From positions 372,001 through 436,000 of the forward strand of contig NZ_CP032364.1 of NCBI RefSeq assembly GCF_003589745.1: a stretch of 64,000 nucleotides of DNA, written 5' to 3'. Positions 1 to 9,643 of this stretch are shown here, one piece after another (within the stretch, counting starts at the first letter, position 1; every line of letters starts with the position of its first letter). Both the position numbers and the translations under genes were made by a program. The stretch comes from Lachnoanaerobaculum umeaense (lineage in GTDB: Bacteria > Bacillota > Clostridia > Lachnospirales > Lachnospiraceae). The notes under the pieces were generated by a model. The model did no database searches, was not told the DNA's origin, and saw only the letters and a program-made list of their open reading frames with translations.

Positions 1-91
1 TGAGTATCTAAGTGCTAAGAAGGTGGAATGGAATGAATTTAATAATGCTGTTACAGATTGGGAAATAAAGAAGTATTTGGAGAGATACTAG
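1..91 (+). CDS. glnA: glutamine synthetase, C-terminal end (partial)
   Basis: Only the last 29 codons are inside the window, in the frame starting at base 2 and ending in TAG. The visible tail (EWNEFNNAVTDWEIKKYLERY minus its final residue) has the character of the C-terminus of clostridial glutamine synthetases, which end in an EW...V..WEI.RYL pattern. The next gene is an ANTAR regulator, a common neighbour of glnA in Clostridia, and this supports the call. The enzyme makes glutamine from glutamate and ammonia in the cytosol. The identification rests on a short tail plus context, so it is moderate. Confidence 0.6.
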   Translation, partial: EYLSAKKVEWNEFNNAVTDWEIKKYLERY

Positions 92-129
92 TTGATTTTA
101 AGGGTTTTAGTCAAGGAGAAAGGACAGTA

Positions 130-681
130 ATGTCAGATATAATCATTGCATTTCCAAATCCCGGTGACAGCAAGGTTTTAAGATCTATTTTGATCAAAAA
201 CGGATATTCTATCGTGGGCGTGGTTACCTCAGGTGCTCAAGCTATAAACCTTTCAGATGATATTGATTATGGCATTGTAATATGTGCTTATCAGCTTAAT
301 GATATGCAGTACATGGAGCTGAGAGATAATGTCAATGAAACCTGTGAGCTTTTGCTCATTTGTTCACCAAATAAATTTAATGGAGCTTTGGATGAAAGTA
401 TAAATTTTTTGCCAATGCCTTTTAAGGTAATAGAGTTGGCAAAGAAGGTGGGCGAGATATCTGATAAACTTTATTATGAAAGAAAAAGAAAGAAAAAGCA
501 GGAAGATAGAGGAAGTAAAAATTTTCTAACAATACAAAGAGCAAAGGCGCTTCTGATAGAACATAGGAATATGACAGAGCCACAAGCACATAAGTATTTG
601 CAAAGCAGTAGTATGGAAAACGGAGACACTATTATAAATATGGCAAAGAAGATTTGCTTGTTATATGGCGGGAAGGAATAG
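130..681 (+). CDS. ANTAR-domain response regulator with degenerate receiver
   Basis: This is a probable RNA-binding antiterminator of the AmiR/NasT class. The N-terminal 110 residues look like a receiver fold, but the usual phospho-acceptor Asp after the third strand is absent (IVICAYQLND). A basic linker (KRKKK) leads to a C-terminal ANTAR domain with its helical RAKALLIEHRNMTEPQAH core. I chose the ATG preceded by AAGGAGAAAGG. An upstream in-frame TTG overlaps the glutamine synthetase end and lacks a good ribosome site. It lies directly behind glnA, so a role in nitrogen-responsive antitermination is the natural inference. Loss of the Asp suggests that it is not controlled by ordinary phosphorylation. 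Confidence 0.8.
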   Translation: MSDIIIAFPNPGDSKVLRSILIKNGYSIVGVVTSGAQAINLSDDIDYGIVICAYQLNDMQYMELRDNVNETCELLLICSPNKFNGALDESINFLPMPFKVIELAKKVGEISDKLYYERKRKKKQEDRGSKNFLTIQRAKALLIEHRNMTEPQAHKYLQSSSMENGDTIINMAKKICLLYGGKE

Positions 682-687
682 ATATAG

Positions 688-1503
688 ATGGAGAATATTA
701 TTAAATTTGTAAAAATGCAGGGAGCAGGAAATGATTATGTATATGTGGACTGCTTCAAAGAGGAAGTAAAAAATCCAAGTGAATTTGCAATAAAGGTAAG
801 CGATAGACATTTTGGAGTAGGCAGTGACGGATTGATACTTATATGTCCGTCAGATATAGCGGATGTAAAAATGGATATGTATAATGCGGACGGCAGTAGA
901 GGACTTATGTGTGGCAATGGTTCAAGATGTGTGGCCAAATATGCATATGACCATGGCTATGTGAAGTCTGAAAAATTCACTATGGAAACCGGAGCAGGTA
1001 TAAAATACATAGAAGTAGATGCAAAGGATGGTGTTGCAGAGTATATAAATGTAAACATGGGTAAGGCTTTGATTACATCAGAATTTCCGGAGAAGATATT
1101 GATAAATGGAGAAGAAAAAGAGTTTATAGGAATAGATGTGGGAAATCCACATGCAGTGTACTATGTAGACTCTTTGGAAGAACTAAAGAGTATGAACCTT
1201 GAAAAAGTGGGGGAATATTACGAAAAACATAAGAGATTTCCGGATAAGGTCAATTCTGAGTTTATATATATTGAAAATAGAAAAAATATACATATGAGAG
1301 TATGGGAGAGAGGTTCAGGTGAAACTCTTGCCTGTGGAACAGGAGCATGTGCCAGTGCATTTGCTACAATGAAAAAAGGACATTGTGATACAAATGTACG
1401 AGTACATCTGCTTGGTGGAGATTTGGATATAAGCCTGGTAAATGATGAGGTCTATATGAGGGGTAAGGCTGAGTATGTATTCACAGGTGAAATAAAGTTT
1501 TAA
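688..1503 (+). CDS. dapF: diaminopimelate epimerase
   Basis: Converts LL- to meso-diaminopimelate for lysine and peptidoglycan synthesis in the cytosol. The 271-residue length is normal. The two catalytic cysteines are visible in their signature motifs: Cys75 in LMCGNGSRC and Cys216 in ETLACGTGACAS. The N-terminal MQGAGNDYVYVD motif is also typical. The gene starts 6 bp after the regulator stop and is probably co-transcribed with it. No clear T-rich hairpin follows it directly. Confidence 0.97.
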   Translation: MENIIKFVKMQGAGNDYVYVDCFKEEVKNPSEFAIKVSDRHFGVGSDGLILICPSDIADVKMDMYNADGSRGLMCGNGSRCVAKYAYDHGYVKSEKFTMETGAGIKYIEVDAKDGVAEYINVNMGKALITSEFPEKILINGEEKEFIGIDVGNPHAVYYVDSLEELKSMNLEKVGEYYEKHKRFPDKVNSEFIYIENRKNIHMRVWERGSGETLACGTGACASAFATMKKGHCDTNVRVHLLGGDLDISLVNDEVYMRGKAEYVFTGEIKF

Positions 1504-1828
1504 AAAATTTATATAATACTTACAATAATTGATCGAGACATTTTATCTTCTTTATTGCTATGGTAAATTTTCAATAGATTGCACCCACACCAACTTTTGT
1601 ATAGGCAAAATTATATAAACAAAAATAAAAATATATCTTTTAAGTATTGATTTACTCGTGATAATGCATTATTATTTATGTGAAAGTTGTTAATATCTGC
1701 TATCAGATATTTAGAGCAGATCGGTTTATATATTAATAGCTGTCAAAATTGAGAGTGTATTAATGACTATCTCATTCTAATTTTTGTATGAGATGGTAGG
1801 ATAAAGTATAAGTAAAGGAGATAAGTAT
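1504..1828 (+). other. intergenic stretch with two inverted repeats
   Basis: No gene is visible in these 325 bases. A perfect 7-bp inverted repeat, ATATCTG-CTAT-CAGATAT, lies at 1693-1710. A second, ACTATCTCAT with ATGAGATGGT (10 pairs, one G-U), lies at 1766-1797, about 30 bp before the next start codon. They could be an operator and an mRNA leader hairpin. Neither has a T-run, so neither looks like a terminator. Confidence 0.5.
1647..1675 (+). promoter_or_regulatory. candidate sigma-A promoter for the PucR/CdaR-type regulator
   Basis: TTGATT and TATTAT are separated by 17 bp. The implied transcript would carry both downstream inverted repeats in its leader. The match is fair, in AT-rich DNA where chance matches are common. 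Confidence 0.35.
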
Positions 1829-2917
1829 ATGATCTCAAACCAAATTCTTCAAAATACCATAGACGGTTTAAAGGGTATTACAAGAACAGAACTTTGCATT
1901 TGTGATATTGAAGGCAAGGTTTTAGCAACTACTTTTGCAGAAGCGGAGACTTATGATTTACAGGTGAATACTTTTGCAAATTCATTGGCAGACTCACAAG
2001 CTATAGGTGGATTCCAATTCTTCAAGATTTTTGATGAGCATCAGCTGGAATATGTTCTTATGGTTCAGGGAACTACAGATGATACCTATATGGTAGGAAG
2101 ATTAGCATCATTCCAGATAGAGAACCTCCTTATAGCATATAAAGAGAGATTTGATAAGGATAATTTTATAAAGAATCTCCTGCTGGATAATTTATTGCTT
2201 GTAGATATTTACAATAGGGCAAAGAAGTTACATATCGAGACCAGTGTAAGAAGAGTAGTTTACATTATTGAAACTAAGAATGAAAGAGATGTTTCAAGCC
2301 TTGAGGCTGTTAAGTCACTTTTTTCATCAAGAAATAAGGATTTTGTTACAGCGGTTGATGAGAGAGATATTATTCTTGTAAAAGAAATGAAGGAAGGCTC
2401 TGCATATGAGGATTTAGATAGAGTTGCAAGATCTGTTATAGATGAGTTGAACTCTATAGGTATTTTGAATGTGACAGTTGCCTATGGTACTATTGTAAAT
2501 GAGATCAAGGAGGTATCAAAGTCTTATAAAGAGGCTAAGATGGCACTGGATGTAGGTAAGATATTCTATGCTGCTGAGAATATTGTGGCATATTCAAGAC
2601 TTGGAATAGGAAGACTTATATATCAGTTGCCTATACCACTTTGCAAAATGTTTATTAAGGAAATCTTTGATGGAAAGAACCCGGAGGACTTAGATGAGGA
2701 GACTCTTACAACTATCAACAAGTTCTTTGAGAACAGCCTAAATGTATCAGAGACTTCCAGACAGCTATTTATTCACAGAAATACCTTGGTATATCGTTTG
2801 GATAAGCTTCAAAAGAGTACAGGACTTGATCTTAGAATGTTTGAAGATGCAATTACCTTCAAGATTGCTTTAATGGTTGTCAAATATATGTCCTATATGG
2901 ATAAGCTGGGATACTAG
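1829..2917 (+). CDS. PucR/CdaR-family transcriptional regulator
   Basis: A 362-residue regulator. The C-terminal 60 residues form the PucR-type helix-turn-helix (LNVSETSRQLFIHRNTLVYR), which is the HTH_30 signature. The middle region (about 150-290) matches the degenerate cyclase-like domain usual in this family. The N-terminus (about 1-125) looks like a small sensor domain of unknown ligand. Start codon chosen by AAAGGAGAT 8 bp upstream. It is a single-gene unit closed by a strong terminator. No target gene can be deduced from position. Family members regulate sugar diacid, purine or amino acid use, but the inducer here is unknown. Confidence 0.85.
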   Translation: MISNQILQNTIDGLKGITRTELCICDIEGKVLATTFAEAETYDLQVNTFANSLADSQAIGGFQFFKIFDEHQLEYVLMVQGTTDDTYMVGRLASFQIENLLIAYKERFDKDNFIKNLLLDNLLLVDIYNRAKKLHIETSVRRVVYIIETKNERDVSSLEAVKSLFSSRNKDFVTAVDERDIILVKEMKEGSAYEDLDRVARSVIDELNSIGILNVTVAYGTIVNEIKEVSKSYKEAKMALDVGKIFYAAENIVAYSRLGIGRLIYQLPIPLCKMFIKEIFDGKNPEDLDEETLTTINKFFENSLNVSETSRQLFIHRNTLVYRLDKLQKSTGLDLRMFEDAITFKIALMVVKYMSYMDKLGY

Positions 2918-2951
2918 GTAAAATAAAATAAAGTTACTATGACTGAAATAT

Positions 2952-2980
2952 GGGGAGATTTTTATCTCCCCTTTATTTTT
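2952..2980 (+). terminator. intrinsic terminator
   Basis: An 8-bp GC-rich stem (GGGGAGAT with ATCTCCCC, 4-base loop) is followed directly by TTTATTTTT. It ends the preceding regulator gene. Confidence 0.9.
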
Positions 2981-3021
2981 AATGTATGATATAGTAATAG
3001 GCAGAGAATTTGGAGGTAAGT

Positions 3022-4338
3022 ATGTTTGAACATCGTGAAAATGACGACTTTGAAAATTATATTAGGGAAAGACAACAAGGAAGAGCAAATATAGATGGCC
3101 CACGCGTAAGAGAAGAAAGAAACCAAAAAAGAAAAGGGCGACTGAGTGGAGTTATAGGTTTTATACTTGGTATGATGACCGCCTTTATTTTGGGATATAT
3201 AGGATTCTCATTTGCACTTGGGAACGGAATATTGCTTTCGGGATTTACAAGTAGAAGATCTGATAAGCTTGATTATGAAAAAATAGAAGAAAAAACCTCA
3301 TATTTGCAGAGTATTATAGATGAGTATTTCCTATTTGATGAAGATATGACAAAGGTTGAGGATGGTATCTATGCAGGTATGATGAATGGCTTGGGAGATC
3401 CGTATACCGTATATTATACAAAGGAAGAGTATAAGGCATTAAACGAGGATACTGAGGGAAAATACTCAGGTATAGGTGCTGTTGTTTCACAAAATCCTAA
3501 TACAAAGATTATTACCATTGTAAATGTATTTGATAACAGTCCGGCGAAGGAATCGGGTCTTCAGGTAGGTGATATCATCTACAAGATAGATGGAGAAGAG
3601 GTTGCTGGAACGGATATGGATATACTCGTAAAGACAAAGATAAGAGGAGAAGAGGGTACTAGCTTCAAAATGACAGTACTTAGAGGTGATGAGAGGAAAG
3701 AAGTTGAGCTGGAACTTACCAGAAGGTCTATAGAAGTACAGACAGTGGTCGGGAAAATGCTGGATGACAATATAGGTTATATAGCTGTGAGTCAGTTTGA
3801 TGCAGTTACATCAGATCAGTTTGAGAATAGTATAGAGGAACTTAAGTCACAGGGAATGACAAAGTTGATAGTGGATCTTCGTGGAAATCCCGGTGGTCTT
3901 TTGGATCAGGTGGTGAGTATGCTTGATTACATCTTGCCTGAAGGAGTGGTTTTGTATACAGAGGATAAATACGGAAATGGAGATGTGTATGAGTCTGATG
4001 GTATTAATGAACTTAAGATTCCTATGGTTGTACTGGTAAATGAAAATTCAGCATCTGCATCAGAGGTTTTTACAGCAACATTTAGAGATTTTAATTGGGG
4101 AACTATAGTAGGAAAAACTACTTTTGGAAAGGGTATAGTACAAAATGTACTGCCATTAGGTGACGGTACAGCTGTGAAGATAACAACACAGCATTACTAT
4201 CCACCATCAGGCTATGATCTTCATAAAGTGGGAATAAAGCCGGATGTAGAGGTTGATTTGAATGAGGGAGCAGTCATTGGAAGTGAATCTGACAATCAGC
4301 TCAGTACAGCTATTGAGATATTAAAGAGTGAGAAATAA
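3022..4338 (+). CDS. ctpA: S41-family C-terminal processing peptidase
   Basis: A membrane-anchored serine protease acting outside the cytoplasmic membrane. A charged N-terminus is followed by one transmembrane segment (about residues 40-65), a PDZ domain (about 145-235) and the S41 catalytic domain. The Ser/Lys dyad is visible: the middle Ser of NENSASASEVF and the second Lys of GKTTFGKG, 25 residues apart as in the family. The ATG with GGAGG 6 bp upstream is preferred over an in-frame TTG that overlaps that ribosome site. It heads a run of closely spaced genes through the HPr paralogue, so it may start the operon. Confidence 0.93.
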   Translation: MFEHRENDDFENYIRERQQGRANIDGPRVREERNQKRKGRLSGVIGFILGMMTAFILGYIGFSFALGNGILLSGFTSRRSDKLDYEKIEEKTSYLQSIIDEYFLFDEDMTKVEDGIYAGMMNGLGDPYTVYYTKEEYKALNEDTEGKYSGIGAVVSQNPNTKIITIVNVFDNSPAKESGLQVGDIIYKIDGEEVAGTDMDILVKTKIRGEEGTSFKMTVLRGDERKEVELELTRRSIEVQTVVGKMLDDNIGYIAVSQFDAVTSDQFENSIEELKSQGMTKLIVDLRGNPGGLLDQVVSMLDYILPEGVVLYTEDKYGNGDVYESDGINELKIPMVVLVNENSASASEVFTATFRDFNWGTIVGKTTFGKGIVQNVLPLGDGTAVKITTQHYYPPSGYDLHKVGIKPDVEVDLNEGAVIGSESDNQLSTAIEILKSEK

Positions 4339-4340
4339 AA

Positions 4341-7300
4341 ATGGATTTTAATTTTCCTGAAGGTGTAATGAGAGCCGGTGATATGAAAAAAGAAAATGAA
4401 AACATAAAAAAGATAAAGGCAGATATAATATCTGCATCAGATACGGAAGAGAAAAAGGCTATTTATAAATACTTCAACGGAGAGGCTATTATAGATAGCC
4501 TTTCTATGTCTACTGACACTGCAAAAAAAGCAAAGGAACTGATAAAAAGTGGTCAGATTCGCTTAGATAGTGTGACGGATGATATCAGGACATATAATAG
4601 AAATTATTTTTATTATGAACCTGATGTAGATGTTTATGGAAGAGCTGTTGCAAAGGTAGATTCAAAGGATGATTGTGTGGTGAATATTGAGTTTAGCAAG
4701 AATGAGCTTAGCTTAGCATCATGCAGTTGCATGAGATGCTTTGATAAAAATAGGATGAGTAGCTATCTTAATGATAAAAAAAATTGCGAACATGTCGTTG
4801 CAGCAGTTTTTCTTTTGAATGCATATTTGGACACTCATGAGCTTGGAGATGAAACAAATTATTTTGGAGACAAGTTTATATCCTGTTTTGATGAGGGTGA
4901 TAACTACGACAAAGATCCGGTAAGGATCATACCAAAACTTATACTGTCATCTGCTGGAGAATACAATTATAGTCTGTTTATTCAATTTAAAATTGGTAGA
5001 AAGAAGCTTGTACAGATAAAGAACTATAGAAACTTTGTTGAGGCTTTAAAATCCAATGAAGTGTATCCACTTGGTAAAAATGACAGCGTTAAGCTAAATT
5101 ATAGTGCATTTGATGCAGAAAGTGTAAGGTATATAAGGTTTATAGAAGATCTGGTTGAAACGGAGAGTGCCATAAGCTATAGGCTTTTGGACTATGTTAA
5201 AAGTGGATTGAACACTTCGAAAATTGCAGTAGATGCCTCAAATATAGATGATATATTTGAGTTGCTGGTAGGCAAAAGAGTAGAACTTACAAAGGAAATC
5301 TATTATAAAAAGATCACTTCAGAGGTTGAGTTTAGGGATTATAACATGAAAATAAATATAAAGATTGATCCCATATATGATAAAAACCAGTTTGCAGGTG
5401 TAAGCTTGGATGTAGAAACTCCTTTGTGCCTTGATTCAAACAAGTATGTATATTTTATTGCAGACGATTATTTCAATAGATGTGATGAGAGTATTTTGAA
5501 AATATTTAAGGCTTTAAAACATTCAGATCTTGGAAACTATGAAATAAGGATTGGAAGAAAAAATATCGGAAAATTTTATTCTGATGTACTGCCGGCTATA
5601 AAAGATAATGTTAATATAATAGATAATGCACCTGAAGCAATAGAATTTATACCTGAAAATGCAGATATTACATATTATCTGGATATGGAGGACAATAATG
5701 CTATAGGCAGAGTGGAAGCAGCTTATACCGGTGGAAGGGTAGATGTAATTTCCGGGAAAATACTTGATAGAAATGAAAATGAGCTCATCAGAAATAAAGA
5801 ACAAGAAGAAAAAGCTATAGATATTTTAAAAAAATATCTTTCACATGAGTCTGAGAATAAGCTGCCGTCCACCGCTACAGAAGATGAGTTGTATGATTTA
5901 AAGGTTTTGGGTATTGACGCATTAAATAAATATGGTAAAGTACTGGGCAGTGATGCATTCAATGATGTGAGAATATACAGGAAACCTTCAGCAAGTATAG
6001 GAGTGTCTGTAAAGTCTAATCTTTTGCAGTTGGATTTGCTTTCAGAGGACATGAGTGCTGAGGAACTGGCTGATATAGTGACAAGTTATAGGAAAAAGAA
6101 AAAATACTATCGCCTAAAGAGTGGTGCATTTGTAAATATTGATTCTGAATACATGAACAGTTTTAATGAATTACTTGATGTTTTGGAGATATCTTCAAAG
6201 GATTTGAGAAAAGGAGCATTGACAGTACCTCTATATCGTTCGCTATATATTGACGAAATGATGGTAGCACATGAGGAACTTATAGAAAAGAGGGATCAGA
6301 GCTTTGTAAAACTGATAGAAAAGTTTGACAATATAAAGTCTATGACCATAGAACCTCCTAAGACAGTTGAAAATATTTTAAGAGGCTATCAAAAAGAGGG
6401 ATTTAAATGGCTACGTTCTGTTGAAGAACTGGGTTTTGGTGGTATACTGGCAGATGATATGGGTCTTGGAAAGACATTGCAGATAATAGCACTTCTGATA
6501 GATGCGAAAAAAAGTAATAGATTAGCTAAAGCACTTATAGTATGTCCGGCATCTTTGGTATATAATTGGAGTGAGGAGATATCAAAATTTGATACAGAAG
6601 GCATACTTAGAGTGTCTGTACTGGTCGGCAGTAAGGAAGATAGACAAAATGTTCTGGAGGATAATGAAAACTCAGACATTTATATAAGCTCCTATGATAC
6701 TCTGAGAAGAGATATAAGTCTGTATCATGATATGAGATTTTCTCATCAGATAATAGATGAGGCACAGTTTATAAAAAATCAAAATACAGGCGTTGCCAAG
6801 GCTGTAAAGACAGTAAAGGCGGATGTAAAGTTTGCTCTTACAGGAACGCCTATAGAAAACAGGTTAAGTGAACTTTGGAGTATATTTGATTATATAATGC
6901 CGGGCTTTTTATATAGCTATAATTCATTTAGAACAAAGTATGAAAACGCTATAGTAAAGGAAGGCAATGAGATCAGTGCGAAGCTTTTATCAAAGATGAT
7001 CAGTCCATTTGTGCTTAGAAGACTAAAATCTGAAGTTGCAATGGACTTACCTGAAAAGATTGAAGAGATCAGGATATCAAAGTTTGAAAAAGAGCAGCAG
7101 TTGGCATATGATAAGGAACTGGCAAATCTAAAAAAGGTGCTGGAAGGTGATAGGGATTATAACAGTTCCAAGATGATAATATTGTCAGAGATTACAAGGC
7201 TTAGACAGATATGCTGTGATCCGAGTTTGATTTTTGATAATTACAATGGAGAGTCAGCTAAGCTTGAAACCTGTATTGATCTGGTAAAGAGCGGTATAGA

Positions 7301-7766
7301 AGCAGGACATAAGATACTCTTGTTTTCACAATTTACTTCGATGTTTGATATTATCGAAAAGAGATTTAAAGAAGAAAAGATAAGTAGCTATACTATAACA
7401 GGTTCTACAAGTAAAGAAGATAGAATCAGGCTTGTGAATGAGTTTAATGAAGACAATACAGACGTTTTCTTGATTTCTTTGAAGGCAGGAGGTACAGGGC
7501 TTAATCTTGTAGGAGCAGATATAGTAATTCATTATGATCCATGGTGGAATTTTGCAGCGCAAAATCAGGCTACAGATAGAGCACATAGAATCGGACAAAA
7601 AAATAATGTTACTGTTTATAGGCTTATTGCAAAGGGAACTATAGAAGAAAGGATAGTTAAACTTCAAGAGTCAAAGAAAGACTTGGCGGATAAAGTACTA
7701 AACTTTGAAGCGGGAGTATCCTTGGCAAATATTTCAAAAGAGGAGCTATTAGAGCTTTTAGGATAA
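4341..7766 (+). CDS. SNF2-family helicase with N-terminal SWIM zinc finger
   Basis: A 1141-residue DNA-dependent ATPase. A SWIM finger (CSC ... CEH, about residues 128-155) precedes a long middle region without recognised motifs. The SNF2 core fills the C-terminal 450 residues: Walker A DDMGLGKT, Walker B variant DEAQ, LTGTPIENR, and motif VI TDRAHRIGQ. Such proteins occur throughout Clostridia and are presumed to remodel protein-DNA complexes. The target is unknown. The start lies 3 bp after the ctpA stop; a second in-frame ATG at 4368 has a GAAGGTG sequence upstream and is possible. Its place in an operon with wall and carbon-control genes is notable. Confidence 0.9.
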   Translation: MDFNFPEGVMRAGDMKKENENIKKIKADIISASDTEEKKAIYKYFNGEAIIDSLSMSTDTAKKAKELIKSGQIRLDSVTDDIRTYNRNYFYYEPDVDVYGRAVAKVDSKDDCVVNIEFSKNELSLASCSCMRCFDKNRMSSYLNDKKNCEHVVAAVFLLNAYLDTHELGDETNYFGDKFISCFDEGDNYDKDPVRIIPKLILSSAGEYNYSLFIQFKIGRKKLVQIKNYRNFVEALKSNEVYPLGKNDSVKLNYSAFDAESVRYIRFIEDLVETESAISYRLLDYVKSGLNTSKIAVDASNIDDIFELLVGKRVELTKEIYYKKITSEVEFRDYNMKINIKIDPIYDKNQFAGVSLDVETPLCLDSNKYVYFIADDYFNRCDESILKIFKALKHSDLGNYEIRIGRKNIGKFYSDVLPAIKDNVNIIDNAPEAIEFIPENADITYYLDMEDNNAIGRVEAAYTGGRVDVISGKILDRNENELIRNKEQEEKAIDILKKYLSHESENKLPSTATEDELYDLKVLGIDALNKYGKVLGSDAFNDVRIYRKPSASIGVSVKSNLLQLDLLSEDMSAEELADIVTSYRKKKKYYRLKSGAFVNIDSEYMNSFNELLDVLEISSKDLRKGALTVPLYRSLYIDEMMVAHEELIEKRDQSFVKLIEKFDNIKSMTIEPPKTVENILRGYQKEGFKWLRSVEELGFGGILADDMGLGKTLQIIALLIDAKKSNRLAKALIVCPASLVYNWSEEISKFDTEGILRVSVLVGSKEDRQNVLEDNENSDIYISSYDTLRRDISLYHDMRFSHQIIDEAQFIKNQNTGVAKAVKTVKADVKFALTGTPIENRLSELWSIFDYIMPGFLYSYNSFRTKYENAIVKEGNEISAKLLSKMISPFVLRRLKSEVAMDLPEKIEEIRISKFEKEQQLAYDKELANLKKVLEGDRDYNSSKMIILSEITRLRQICCDPSLIFDNYNGESAKLETCIDLVKSGIEAGHKILLFSQFTSMFDIIEKRFKEEKISSYTITGSTSKEDRIRLVNEFNEDNTDVFLISLKAGGTGLNLVGADIVIHYDPWWNFAAQNQATDRAHRIGQKNNVTVYRLIAKGTIEERIVKLQESKKDLADKVLNFEAGVSLANISKEELLELLG

Positions 7767-7784
7767 TTTTTTAAAGGGGGAATC

Positions 7785-8729
7785 ATGATAGGAGGTACTA
7801 TGGGAGGAGACGTAACAGTTAAGGAACTTATTAAGGAATTAAATTTGGAGAATTTTACACCGGGCATAGATACGGAGTCTATTATTCTAAAGCATCCGGA
7901 AATCAATAGACCGGCACTTCAGTTGGCAGGTTTTTTTGATCATTTTGACAATGAAAGAGTACAGATAATAGGTAATGTCGAGAATGCATATATTCAGACA
8001 TTGGATGAAGAGAGGAAAAAAGTAACTTATGATAAGTTGCTTTCATATCATGTACCATGTGTACTGTATGCCAGAGGTATAAAGCCTGATGAAGATATGC
8101 TTTCATATTGTATACATTATGGAGTACCCTGCCTTGGCATTGAGCAGTCTACCACATATATTACGGGTGAGCTTGTAAGATGGCTGAATGTACAGCTTGC
8201 ACCGGTTATTTCTATACATGGAGTTTTGGTGGATGTATATGGTGAAGGTGTACTTATAACTGGAGATAGTGGTATTGGAAAGAGTGAGGCTGCTCTGGAA
8301 CTTGTAAAAAGAGGTCACAGACTTGTATCTGATGATGTTGTGGAGATCAGAAAGGTGTCACAACAGACTTTAGTAGGAACAGCACCTGATATAACTAAAC
8401 ATTTTATTGAGCTTAGGGGAATAGGTATTATAGATGTAAAGGCTTTATATGGTGTACTTAGTGTTAAGGATACTCAGTCTATTGATTTGGTGATACAACT
8501 TGAAGATTGGGTTAAAAATAAGGATTATGACAGACTGGGACTGGAGGACAATTATATAGAATACCTAGGCAATAAGGTTGTATGTCATGTATTGCCTGTA
8601 AGACCGGGTAGAAATCTTGCAATCATTGTAGAAACTGCTGCTGTAAATCATAGACAAAAGCAGATGGGATATAATGCGGCAAAGGAACTGTATAACAGAG
8701 TACAGGCAAATATAGCCGGAAAAGATTGA
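7785..8729 (+). CDS. hprK: HPr kinase/phosphorylase
   Basis: Phosphorylates and dephosphorylates Ser46 of HPr-type proteins and so controls CcpA-mediated carbon catabolite repression. The 314-residue length is normal. The P-loop GDSGIGKSE (about residues 160-168) and the downstream HPrK signature region around GIGIIDVKALYG are clear. Two starts are possible: the one given has AGGGGG 4 bp upstream; an ATG 15 bp later has AGGAGG. A likely substrate, the Ser46-bearing HPr paralogue, is encoded four genes downstream in the same operon. Confidence 0.96.
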   Translation: MIGGTMGGDVTVKELIKELNLENFTPGIDTESIILKHPEINRPALQLAGFFDHFDNERVQIIGNVENAYIQTLDEERKKVTYDKLLSYHVPCVLYARGIKPDEDMLSYCIHYGVPCLGIEQSTTYITGELVRWLNVQLAPVISIHGVLVDVYGEGVLITGDSGIGKSEAALELVKRGHRLVSDDVVEIRKVSQQTLVGTAPDITKHFIELRGIGIIDVKALYGVLSVKDTQSIDLVIQLEDWVKNKDYDRLGLEDNYIEYLGNKVVCHVLPVRPGRNLAIIVETAAVNHRQKQMGYNAAKELYNRVQANIAGKD

Positions 8730-8754
8730 TATTAAAATAGATTAGTGGGGATAA

Positions 8755-9642
8755 ATGCAAATGGATTTTAAAAGCATCCTGGGTGAAAATTGTAAGAACG
8801 GAGAGTTATTAAAAGACCATACAACATTTCATGTTGGTGGAGAATGTAGATTTTTCTTAACTCCTGTCACTGAGGAACAACTTGGCCTTTGTATGGATAT
8901 TATAAGAAAAGAAAATTACAAGTATTATATACTGGGAAAAGGCAGTAATATATTGGCAGATGATAGAGGCTACGATGGAGTAATCATTTCTACCTGCCTT
9001 CTAAATGATAGTATTACGCATGAAGGTGAATATATTGAAGCCGGAGCCGGAGTGGGGCTTGATAAAATAAGTGATTATGCTATGGAGCAAAGTCTTAGCG
9101 GTTTTGAATTTGCATGTGGAATACCTGGAAGCCTTGGAGGTTCAATAGTTATGAATGCAGGTGCCTATGGCGGAGAGATGTCAGAGGTACTTTATGAAGT
9201 AAAGGTTCTTTGTCCTGATGGAAGTATAAAATGGAAATTAGCTTCAGACTTGGAACTGAGCTATAGAAAAAGTAATATCTTAGCAAATAATGAGATAGTT
9301 TTAGCTGCCAAACTGAAATTGCAGCCTGGAGATAAAGAAAAAATAAGGCTACAAATAGAAGACCTCAACAGTAGAAGAAGAGAAAAGCAGCCTTTGGAAT
9401 ATCCGAGTGCAGGTTCGACATTCAAAAGACCTGAGGGATATTTTGCGGGAAAGCTTATAGACGATGCAGGTCTTAGAGGTTTTAGACTTGGCGGTGCGGC
9501 AGTATCACAAAAGCATTGTGGCTTTGTAATAAATTATGACAATGCTTCATCAGATGATATAAAAAAATTGATAGAGCATGTACGTGCTAAAGTTTATGAA
9601 AAATTTGGTGTTCAATTAGAATGTGAAGTAAGGATGATTTGA
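8755..9642 (+). CDS. murB: UDP-N-acetylenolpyruvoylglucosamine reductase
   Basis: FAD enzyme that reduces UDP-GlcNAc-enolpyruvate to UDP-MurNAc in peptidoglycan synthesis. Flavin-binding motifs are visible (GKGSNILADD; IPGSLGGSIVMNAGAYGGE), as is the catalytic Ser in AGSTFKRP and the C-terminal Glu in LECEVRMI. The 295-residue length fits. A second in-frame ATG lies two codons downstream. It ends 1 bp before rapZ, so it is tightly co-transcribed. murB next to rapZ and whiA is a common clostridial arrangement. Confidence 0.97.
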   Translation: MQMDFKSILGENCKNGELLKDHTTFHVGGECRFFLTPVTEEQLGLCMDIIRKENYKYYILGKGSNILADDRGYDGVIISTCLLNDSITHEGEYIEAGAGVGLDKISDYAMEQSLSGFEFACGIPGSLGGSIVMNAGAYGGEMSEVLYEVKVLCPDGSIKWKLASDLELSYRKSNILANNEIVLAAKLKLQPGDKEKIRLQIEDLNSRRREKQPLEYPSAGSTFKRPEGYFAGKLIDDAGLRGFRLGGAAVSQKHCGFVINYDNASSDDIKKLIEHVRAKVYEKFGVQLECEVRMI

Positions 9643-9643
9643 T

